A stretch of DNA of 5,196 bases from Candidatus Zixiibacteriota bacterium (lineage in GTDB: Bacteria; Zixibacteria; MSB-5A5; CAIYYT01), in contig JAGLUH010000240.1 in NCBI GenBank assembly GCA_023134875.1, positions 1 to 5,196 on the forward strand, written 5' to 3'. The translations under genes and the position numbers were made by a program. The notes beneath the pieces were generated by a model. The model made no database searches. It was not told the origin of the DNA and saw nothing but the letters and a program-made list of their open reading frames with translations. This document shows positions 1 through 5,175 of this stretch, one piece after another (within the stretch, counting starts at the first letter, position 1; every line of letters starts with the position of its first letter).

Positions 1-1112
1 TGATCAATATCAGCGATGTGGTCAGGATCATCAGCTACATCTTCGGCCCTGATCAGTACCCGCTGGTGCTGGGCTGCGAACACCAGGAGATCAACACCGG
101 TTGCGTGACTTACCCGAAGGAAGGAGGCAAGGGCGATTACGAGCAAGCCGCACTCAGCCGCGGTTGTCTGGAAGGGCCGGTGGGCGGCGCCGATTCCGGT
201 TGGTTGTATCTGGAGATAATCGGTGACGACTTGCATGTCCACCATATCAACGCCTATTACCAGTGTTGCCTGGGCTACAAGGTCGACTTCTTCTGGCAGG
301 ATTATCGCCATGTCACGGTGCAGGAATATGACACGGTAGAGGTGCCCTGTCCCTGCATGTGTTATTTCAACCTGGAATCGGTGATCTACGACCTGATGAT
401 CATGGAGCCGACCACTTTTGTGGTCACCCTGATCGGTATTGAGGGTGACACGGTCGGGGTTGACTCAATCTCCCTGGGCGATAACGGTTATCTCTATACG
501 GAAGTACTGGGCAACGATCTTCACCTGCACCATATCAATGCCTTCTATCAATGCTGCTTGGAGTATGCTGTTGACTATCAGATCAACGGATTCAATATCA
601 CCGCCACCGAAGCGGACACCGGTATGCCCTGCGACTGCATGTGCTATTTCAACCTGGAGTCAATCCTCTATGATCTCGAAAACGGCGTATATGTCGTCTG
701 TCTGATAGACGCGATGGGGAATACTGTCGGCGTGGATACGGTCACGGTAAATGCTGGCTATGGCTTGCTCGGCTATAGCGACAGCGGCTGCCTAAAAGAC
801 CCTGCTGCCGGTGACCCGCCTGATATAGCATATACCTATTCCACCGCCGGCGTCCTGACCATGACGCACAACAACGCCTTTTTCAACTGTGCCGCCAAGC
901 TGGTGGTTGCTTTTGAACAAGCTGCCGACACGCTCAGATTCTATAAGTTTAATATCTCTAATGACTACGCCTATTGCATGTGCTACTATAACATCTCTGC
1001 CGCCGTCGGTGGTATTTTGCCGGGAGAATACATTGCCGAGGTCTATGAACAGCAATACCCCGGCGAGCCGATACAAATGGTAGACAACCAGCAGATCGTA
1101 CTCGGCAACTGA
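1..1112 (+). CDS. Secreted dockerin-containing protein with three Cys/His-rich repeats, 5' partial
   Basis: The frame is open from base 3, so the gene begins upstream of the window. The GTG at 18 lies inside a dockerin helix and is not a credible start. The first visible residues, INISDVVRIISYIFG, match the end of a dockerin type I calcium loop and its following helix. Counting the GTG codon as residue 1, a Cys-containing linker (C20, C29, C50) leads into three tandem units at about residues 61-156, 157-248 and 269-364. Each has a block like HxHHINAxYQCC, then about 25 residues later CxCMCYFN, then a beta-rich stretch (for example GVYVVCLIDAMGNTVGVD). Unit 3 is degenerate. The signal peptide would lie upstream and is not seen. 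No sorting tail or transmembrane helix is visible at the C terminus, which ends VLGN. Similar NCC...CxCxC patterns occur, as I recall, in uncharacterised bacterial exported proteins. The molecular function is unknown; export and extracellular location are inferred from the dockerin helix and the many cysteines. Confidence 0.85.
   Translation, partial: INISDVVRIISYIFGPDQYPLVLGCEHQEINTGCVTYPKEGGKGDYEQAALSRGCLEGPVGGADSGWLYLEIIGDDLHVHHINAYYQCCLGYKVDFFWQDYRHVTVQEYDTVEVPCPCMCYFNLESVIYDLMIMEPTTFVVTLIGIEGDTVGVDSISLGDNGYLYTEVLGNDLHLHHINAFYQCCLEYAVDYQINGFNITATEADTGMPCDCMCYFNLESILYDLENGVYVVCLIDAMGNTVGVDTVTVNAGYGLLGYSDSGCLKDPAAGDPPDIAYTYSTAGVLTMTHNNAFFNCAAKLVVAFEQAADTLRFYKFNISNDYAYCMCYYNISAAVGGILPGEYIAEVYEQQYPGEPIQMVDNQQIVLGN
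3..47 (+). other. Tail of dockerin type I EF-hand repeat
   Basis: This encodes INISDVVRIISYIFG. In dockerin repeats the calcium loop ends with the pattern G-x-I-N-I-x-D, followed by a helix of the form VVxIIxYIFG. The acidic loop residues that would complete the calcium site lie upstream of the window. In Zixibacteria and related phyla such repeats are very numerous and are not tied to cellulosomes. It is a family match by motif only. Confidence 0.7.
198..485 (+). repeat. Cys/His repeat unit 1 (coding)
   Basis: Residues 61-156 of the partial protein, with H73, H75, H76, C83, C84, C111, C113 and C115 forming the HxHH...CC...CxCxC pattern. A 26-residue lead containing GCLEGP (C50) precedes H76. 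The unit aligns with unit 2 without a gap at a 96-residue (288-base) period for the first part. Confidence 0.8.
486..761 (+). repeat. Cys/His repeat unit 2 (coding)
   Basis: Residues 157-248. It keeps every His and Cys of unit 1 (H169, H171, H172, C179, C180, C205, C207, C209) and has one extra cysteine, C228. The sequence DLHLHHINAFYQCCLEY and the block CMCYFNLES are nearly the same as in unit 1, whereas unit 3 is much more distant. It lacks the GCL lead found before units 1 and 3. Confidence 0.8.
822..1109 (+). repeat. Cys/His repeat unit 3, degenerate (coding)
   Basis: Residues 269-364. The core reads THNNAFFNCA and later YAYCMCYYN. Only H284, C291, C320 and C322 of the shared His/Cys set remain; the HxH pair, the second Cys of CC and the first Cys of CxCxC are gone. 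A GCLKDP lead (C258) sits 26 residues before H284, the same distance as C50 to H76 in unit 1. The fold is probably kept, since ISAAVGGILPGEYIAEVY matches the end of the other units. Confidence 0.7.
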
Positions 1113-1125
1113 AGCGCCTTGGGAC

Positions 1126-1152
1126 GACAGTTAACTGTAACTGTCCTTTCTC
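1126..1152 (+). terminator. Possible intrinsic terminator after the repeat-protein gene
   Basis: GACAGTTA (1126-1133) and TAACTGTC (1138-1145) form a perfect 8-bp stem with a 4-base loop, starting 14 bases after the stop codon. It is followed by CTTTCTC, a weak T tract, and the stem is not GC-rich. The placement between an accessory gene and the rpmH promoter supports a terminator, but efficiency is doubtful. Confidence 0.4.
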
Positions 1153-1220
1153 ACTTGAAACCCACCAAGCTTGTAGCCGCCGATAGTTCCGACATTCACG
1201 TTTCCCTACCGATAAAAGAC

Positions 1221-1249
1221 TTGACTTGGGGGAGATATCGATGTAAACT
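1221..1249 (+). promoter_or_regulatory. Sigma70-type promoter for the rpmH operon
   Basis: TTGACT (1221-1226, five of six to TTGACA) and TAAACT (1244-1249, four of six to TATAAT) are separated by 17 bases. A start near 1256 would give a leader of about 27 bases before rpmH. It is the only good -35/-10 pair I saw in the 170-base gap, and the genes downstream are tightly packed, so it probably drives rpmH through mnmE. Confidence 0.6.
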
Positions 1250-1282
1250 GATAAGTTTAGATTCGGTTTTCTTGGGAGTTTT

Positions 1283-1426
1283 ATGAAACGAACATTTCAG
1301 CCATCAAACCGCAAGCGGAAAAACGATCACGGCTTCCGCAAGCGTATGTCAACCAAGGCCGGCCGCAGGATATTAGCCCATCGGCGGCGTAAACACAGAG
1401 CCAGGCTGACGGTTTCCGACGAGTAG
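1283..1426 (+). CDS. rpmH: Ribosomal protein L34 (bL34)
   Basis: This 47-residue, highly basic protein begins [20 protein letters not shown] and continues with the family pattern [11 protein letters not shown]...[12 protein letters not shown]. The length and sequence are typical of bL34 (44-50 residues), which binds 23S rRNA in the large subunit. The ATG is preceded by GGGAG at 1274-1278 with a 4-base spacer. It is the first gene of a packed operon and is followed 25 bases later by the apparent start of rnpA, the usual order in bacteria. dnaA, a frequent upstream neighbour of rpmH, is not here. The identification is close to certain. Confidence 0.97.
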   Translation: MKRTFQPSNRKRKNDHGFRKRMSTKAGRRILAHRRRKHRARLTVSDE

Positions 1427-1439
1427 GAACAACTATCAT

Positions 1440-1444
1440 AGGGG
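1440..1444 (+). promoter_or_regulatory. Ribosome binding site that decides the rnpA start
   Basis: AGGGG lies 7 bases before the CTG at 1452. No ATG, GTG or TTG occurs in the rnpA frame between the upstream stop (TGA at 1407-1409) and the ATG at 1530, which is too far inside the domain. This site therefore favours CTG as initiator. Confidence 0.5.
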
Positions 1445-1451
1445 ATTTCGG

Positions 1452-1757
1452 CTGCGTCAGGATCGCCAGATCGCGGCGGTATTTCGTCAGGGACGGCGCC
1501 AAGAAAGTGAGCATTTCTTTATCTATCAAATGCCGGTTGCATCAGCCCCCACTCGTTTCTGCCTGAGGTTCTCCCGCCGGATCGGTAACGCTGTTTGTCG
1601 TAACCGTATTAAGCGCTATCTGCGGGAATTCCTGAGAACCCACAAGAAAGTGTGGCCGAAACAAGCTGCCGTGGTGATAAAAGTTAAGTCAAGCGCCGCC
1701 GGACTCAACTATCGTCAGGTGGCAGATGCTATGACCGCTCATTTCCACGATGAATAG
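1452..1757 (+). CDS. rnpA: Ribonuclease P protein component, apparent CTG start
   Basis: RnpA binds the catalytic RNase P RNA and helps it recognise and cleave the 5' leader of precursor tRNAs. The diagnostic RNR segment is present: [19 protein letters not shown] at residues 41-59, counted from CTG. The N-terminal part [16 protein letters not shown] matches the family pattern RLR...F..VF..G. The first in-frame ATG (1530) would delete this region, so I reject it. CTG at 1452, with AGGGG 7 bases upstream, gives 101 residues, slightly shorter than the usual 105-130. The codons just before it read R-G-F-R, which also resemble the family (FxRLR), so initiation slightly upstream from a rare codon such as ACG at 1419, or an indel in the sequence, remains possible. 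The gene sits between rpmH and yidD as in most bacteria and overlaps yidD by 8 bases. Confidence 0.9.
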   Translation: MRQDRQIAAVFRQGRRQESEHFFIYQMPVASAPTRFCLRFSRRIGNAVCRNRIKRYLREFLRTHKKVWPKQAAVVIKVKSSAAGLNYRQVADAMTAHFHDE

Positions 1758-1971
1758 AATACTGGGAAATCTGGCGGCACTCTTGATGCGGGGATACCAG
1801 CTTGTTATCTCCCCTCTTTTCCCATCTTTCTGCCGGTTTTATCCTTCCTGCTCGCAATACTCGGTGGAAGCATTTCGCAAGTATGGAATAATCAAGGGGA
1901 CTTCGTTGACCATCAAGCGGGTCGGGAAATGCCATCCCCTGCATCCCGGCGGTTATGACCCGGTGGAGTAG
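1750..1971 (+). CDS. yidD: Membrane protein insertion efficiency factor YidD
   Basis: This 73-residue protein has the full YidD (DUF37) signature: an N-terminal amphipathic helix (about residues 3-22), then [19 protein letters not shown] at 28-46 and [16 protein letters not shown] at 57-72. The three conserved cysteines are C28, C34 and C61. YidD is a small, peripheral inner-membrane protein that assists YidC-dependent insertion; its mechanism is poorly defined. The start overlaps the end of rnpA (ATGAATAG) and has no clear ribosome binding site, which suggests translational coupling to rnpA. yidC begins 3 bases after its stop. The length and motifs are standard. Confidence 0.96.
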   Translation: MNRILGNLAALLMRGYQLVISPLFPSFCRFYPSCSQYSVEAFRKYGIIKGTSLTIKRVGKCHPLHPGGYDPVE

Positions 1972-1974
1972 ATC

Positions 1975-3633
1975 ATGTTTGATAAGAGAACGATTTTAGC
2001 TTTCATACTCATAGCGATCATTTTCATCTTCTGGCAGATATTGTGGCAGCCACCCGCACCACCACCGGAACAACAGGCTGCCGATTCGACCGCGGTACCT
2101 GTAGCAGCGACAGAATCGCGTCAGTTGCCGCAACCGGTTGTGCATGACGCTGTTATCGACAGCAATACTGTGGTTGCAATGGATATGATACCGGAGCAGT
2201 TGATTCGCGTGGAAACTGATTTCTACACCGCCACCCTCTCTAATAAGGGAGGCGGCCTTATCAATCTCCTGCTGAAGTATTACACCTATGCTGACAGCGG
2301 TAATGTATTTCTCCTGGGTGAAGAGAACCAGCAGGCAACACCCAGCCTGATCTCCAAAAGCAATGACTTCAGCGATCAAGATTTTGTCTACCTGACCGAG
2401 GACAACGACCTCACCCTGTCAGGTGAAAACAACAGCGGCACCGTTACTTTTACCGCTATGCTTCCCAGCGGCAGCATCATTACCAAGGAGTTTACCTTCT
2501 TTGGTGACAGTCACCATTTTGATCTGCGAGTGACGATTGATGGTGTGGAGAGCAGTGGCCTGGTCAAGGAGTATGTTCTCGCCTGGCTGCCCGGGATTCC
2601 GCCGACCGAGGAGAACCGGGCCGATGACTACAGCAACTACAGGGGTGGCGCTTATCTATCCGGTGATATGTATAAGTATGACAGCTTTGATGACAACCGC
2701 CTGCTGGAGGATCATTCCGGCAGTGCCGAGTGGGTCGGCTCCCGCAGCAAGTATTTCGCCTACGCCATAATCCCCAGGGAAACAATCAGCTCTGGGGCCT
2801 ATGTAATTGGCGAGAAAAGAGAAATCAGGCAGCCGGATGGCAGCTACGAAATGCGGCAGATATCCGCCGGAGTCGTGATGCCACTGGCCGGCCACAATGA
2901 TCTGGACAACCGCTTTACGATCTATGCCGGCCCTCTCGATTACCAGATATTGAAAAAGTATGACGTCAACCTTGAGGATTTCATCGACTGGGGTTGGAAA
3001 ATCCTGCAACCATTCTCGCTGGCAGTCTATTGGGGAGTCTATGCTATCCACCAGGTTATCCCGAACTACGGGATCGTGGTTATGCTTGTCGCCATCCTGC
3101 TGAAAGTGCTGACCTATCCCCTTACCAAGAAACAGCTTAAATCAATGAGGGCGATGCAAGCCCTGCAACCGAAAATCGAGGAGATCAAGGCGAAGTACAA
3201 GGACAATCCCCAGAAAATGAACCAGATGGTGATGAAGCTCTACAAGCAGGAAAAGGTCAATCCTTTCGGCAGTTGCCTTTACATGCTGCCGCAGATGCCG
3301 TTTTTCATCGGCTTGTACCAGGTATTTCGCTCCACTTTTGAGTTGCGTCAGGCCTATTTTATTTTCTACTGGCCTGATCTTTCACAACCTGATCCCTTCC
3401 CCTATGTGATGCCGCTAATCATGTGTGTGGCGATGTTCCTCCAACAGAAACTGACAATGACCGATCCGAAGCATAAGATGATGATTTATTTGATGCCGAT
3501 CCTTTTCTTCTTTCTGTTTAAGGGACTTCCGGTCGGACTGGTGCTCTACTGGACATCATTCTCGGTGCTCTCGATCTTTGAGGCTCTCACCATCAGAAGA
3601 CCGCAGAAGGTAATGAATCCCCAGGTAAAATGA
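1975..3633 (+). CDS. yidC: Membrane protein insertase YidC (Oxa1 family)
   Basis: This 552-residue inner-membrane insertase and chaperone acts alone or with the Sec translocon. TM1 covers residues 7-24 (ILAFILIAIIFIFW). A Pro-rich linker (26-32) leads to a periplasmic P1 beta domain at about 75-325, which is characteristic of diderm YidC. The conserved Oxa1 domain follows: TM2 about 364-384 with YPLTKKQLKSM, the cytoplasmic coiled-coil hairpin with LQPKIEEIKAKY and KLYKQEKVNPFGSC, TM3 about 433-452, ELRQA at 456-460, TM4 about 475-491 and TM5 region 503-535. The position of the groove arginine (E. coli R366) is lysine K377, which keeps the charge. The C-terminal tail is short and basic. The start is preceded by GGTGGAG (1962-1968) with 6 bases of spacing, inside the end of yidD. 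The TGA stop overlaps the mnmE ATG. Confidence 0.98.
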   Translation: MFDKRTILAFILIAIIFIFWQILWQPPAPPPEQQAADSTAVPVAATESRQLPQPVVHDAVIDSNTVVAMDMIPEQLIRVETDFYTATLSNKGGGLINLLLKYYTYADSGNVFLLGEENQQATPSLISKSNDFSDQDFVYLTEDNDLTLSGENNSGTVTFTAMLPSGSIITKEFTFFGDSHHFDLRVTIDGVESSGLVKEYVLAWLPGIPPTEENRADDYSNYRGGAYLSGDMYKYDSFDDNRLLEDHSGSAEWVGSRSKYFAYAIIPRETISSGAYVIGEKREIRQPDGSYEMRQISAGVVMPLAGHNDLDNRFTIYAGPLDYQILKKYDVNLEDFIDWGWKILQPFSLAVYWGVYAIHQVIPNYGIVVMLVAILLKVLTYPLTKKQLKSMRAMQALQPKIEEIKAKYKDNPQKMNQMVMKLYKQEKVNPFGSCLYMLPQMPFFIGLYQVFRSTFELRQAYFIFYWPDLSQPDPFPYVMPLIMCVAMFLQQKLTMTDPKHKMMIYLMPILFFFLFKGLPVGLVLYWTSFSVLSIFEALTIRRPQKVMNPQVK

Positions 3634-5036
3634 TCCTGCCCAACAGCGACGATACTATCGTTGCCATCAGCACGCCCCCCGGCTACGGCGGGATTGGTGT
3701 GATTCGCCTATCCGGCAAGCGAGCGTTTCCAATCGTCTCTTCTCTTATTGACGAGAGTATTGATCTGGAGAAAATTGAGACTCATACCCTCCATTATTGT
3801 CACATTGTTGGCTGCGCCCGGACCTTGATCGATGAGGTCATCGTCGCTATTTTCAAAGCTCCTAAAAGCTATACCGGCGAGGACGTTGTAGAAATTTCCG
3901 CCCACGGCAATCCCCACTTGCTGCAGCAGATAGTCAAACTGGCGATTGCCGCCGGCGCCCGGCAGGCCGCTCCCGGGGAATTCACCCTACGCGCCTTTCA
4001 ATCGGGGCGGATTGATCTGGTTCAGGCGGAAGCGGTGGCGGATCTTATCGGCGCCGCCGGCGAGGCGGCGGAGAAAAGCGCGCTATACCAGCTTTCCGGC
4101 GGGCTCTCCGACTACTTAGACTCCCTACGCGAAGAATTGGTCGAAATTGCCGCCCTGTTTGAGGCGTACACCGATTTTCCCGATGAGGAAATCCATCCCT
4201 TACAGAAAGAAGAACTGGCAGCCAAGCTGAATTCTGTATCAACGAAATTGAGCCGCTTGGCGCAAAGCTACGGGCATGGTAAAATTATCAAGACCGGTGT
4301 TCAAATACCGATTATCGGCCCTCCCAATGCCGGCAAGTCATCACTTTTCAATGCGATCCTGGCCGAAGAGCGAGCTATAGTTACTGAGATTGCTGGCACA
4401 ACCAGGGACACTATCGGCGAATCAATCGAGTTGGCAGGCCTGCCGGTCAGATTTATAGACACTGCTGGTTTGGGAGAGCCTGCTAATCTGATTGAAGCGA
4501 AAGGCATCGATCGCTCACAGCGGGAAATTGCCGGAGCGACATTGGTGATTGCCGTTTTCGACATCACCCAACTTTGCGACCTTAACCAATCTGAGGCGGA
4601 GGATCGGGTGAAAGATTTTGTCAACAGGTACGGTTGTGAGCAACCTATTCTCGTATTGAACAAGATCGACCTGGTTACGGCTGAGAAGGTTGAGCGATCG
4701 GCGGCCCGGTTCGCAGTATATAGGGGGATATTCACCAGCGCGACCGAGCTTGCCGGTATCGATCAGCTTCTCGAAGAAATCACCGGTAGAATTGAGAGCA
4801 ATCTGCCGGTGGGCGGCGATCAGAATATGCTGACCAGTGAACGGCACTACCAAGCGGCGGTAAGTGCCTCTCAAATAGTCGCTGATGTTGAGAGCAAGCT
4901 TGCTGATAATCTCAGCTTTGAGTTTCTGGCTTTCGATCTCAAGGAGGCAATTGGGTACTTAGAGGAAATCCTCGGCCGAATCAGCAGCGAAGAACTGCTG
5001 AATGAGATTTTCAGCCGCTTCTGTATCGGTAAATAG
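3630..5036 (+). CDS. mnmE: tRNA modification GTPase MnmE (TrmE)
   Basis: MnmE and MnmG together install the 5-(carboxymethyl)aminomethyl group on wobble U34 of certain tRNAs, using a methylene-tetrahydrofolate-derived carbon, FAD and potassium-dependent GTP hydrolysis. The 468-residue length is normal. The N-terminal folate-binding domain (1-120) shows TPPGYGGIGVIRLSG, YTGEDVVEISAHG and PGEFTLRAF. The helical domain surrounds an inserted G domain (about 222-390): GPPNAGKSS at 230-238 with potassium-ligand N233, GTTRDT at 256-261, DTAG at 277-280 and NKID at 344-347. E289 aligns with the catalytic E. coli E282. The end FCIGK (464-468) carries the essential C-terminal cysteine C465. The family's usual Arg after DTAGL is G282 here. 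The ATG overlaps the yidC stop as ATGA, implying coupling; AGG at 3623-3625 is a weak binding site. mnmG follows after 135 bases that hold parS. Confidence 0.98.
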   Translation: MILPNSDDTIVAISTPPGYGGIGVIRLSGKRAFPIVSSLIDESIDLEKIETHTLHYCHIVGCARTLIDEVIVAIFKAPKSYTGEDVVEISAHGNPHLLQQIVKLAIAAGARQAAPGEFTLRAFQSGRIDLVQAEAVADLIGAAGEAAEKSALYQLSGGLSDYLDSLREELVEIAALFEAYTDFPDEEIHPLQKEELAAKLNSVSTKLSRLAQSYGHGKIIKTGVQIPIIGPPNAGKSSLFNAILAEERAIVTEIAGTTRDTIGESIELAGLPVRFIDTAGLGEPANLIEAKGIDRSQREIAGATLVIAVFDITQLCDLNQSEAEDRVKDFVNRYGCEQPILVLNKIDLVTAEKVERSAARFAVYRGIFTSATELAGIDQLLEEITGRIESNLPVGGDQNMLTSERHYQAAVSASQIVADVESKLADNLSFEFLAFDLKEAIGYLEEILGRISSEELLNEIFSRFCIGK

Positions 5037-5038
5037 AA

Positions 5039-5062
5039 TGGATGTTTCACGTGAAACATCCA
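5039..5062. promoter_or_regulatory. parS: parS centromere site (ParB binding)
   Basis: The 16-base core TGTTTCACGTGAAACA (5043-5058) matches the near-universal bacterial chromosomal parS consensus TGTTNCACGTGAAACA and is perfectly palindromic. The palindrome extends with no mismatch to 24 bases (TGGA on the left, TCCA on the right). ParB nucleates here and spreads, and ParA then moves the origin region; such sites cluster near oriC, often around mnmG, rsmG, parA and parB. It starts 2 bases after the mnmE stop. There is no T tract, so a terminator role is unlikely. Confidence 0.93.
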
Positions 5063-5085
5063 GAAACTTATTCTCATTACCTTAG

Positions 5086-5175
5086 ATGTTGTCGGTGCTT
5101 AGCAAAATAGAACTTGTGCAAAGAGAATTGCTTCTTGATCTTGGACGGCAACCTTTGTATCATGATTATTCATGA
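5086..5175 (+). other. Possible small ORF, 29 codons, overlapping the mnmG start
   Basis: ATG at 5086 opens a frame encoding MLSVLSKIELVQRELLLDLG and ending LYHDYS, with its TGA overlapping the mnmG ATG as ATGA. It is directly preceded by an in-frame TAG and has no visible ribosome binding site. No family is recognised. The ATGA junction is the only argument for translation, so it may be chance. Confidence 0.15.
5135..5163 (+). promoter_or_regulatory. Possible promoter immediately upstream of mnmG
   Basis: TTGATC (5135-5140, four of six) and TATCAT (5158-5163, five of six) are spaced by 17 bases. A start near 5170 would leave almost no leader before the mnmG ATG at 5172, which also lacks a Shine-Dalgarno sequence. 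Confidence 0.35.

Noticed and set aside
18..20. GTG at 18 as the start of the first gene
   Set aside because: It is a Val codon inside the dockerin helix; the frame is open to the window edge, no binding site precedes it, and an exported protein would need a signal peptide.
792..1076. Minus-strand open frames within the repeat-protein gene, yidC and mnmE
   Set aside because: They lie entirely opposite strongly conserved genes, show no family motifs and lack convincing ribosome binding sites, so they are coding shadows.
1113..1282. oriC or DnaA-box cluster, riboswitch or RNA gene before rpmH
   Set aside because: No DnaA-box-like 9-mers, AT-rich unwinding segment or recognisable structured RNA was seen beyond the 8-bp hairpin and the promoter.
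1530..1757. Taking rnpA from its first ATG (75 residues)
   Set aside because: It would remove the conserved RLR...F..VF..G region, which is clearly encoded upstream in the same frame.
5039..5062. The palindrome after mnmE as an intrinsic terminator
   Set aside because: It is followed by CAGAAACTT, not a T tract, and its core matches parS exactly.
4871..5077. Minus-strand 68-codon frame with MFHVKHPFY
   Set aside because: MFHVKH is just the reverse reading of the palindromic parS; the rest is opposite mnmE.
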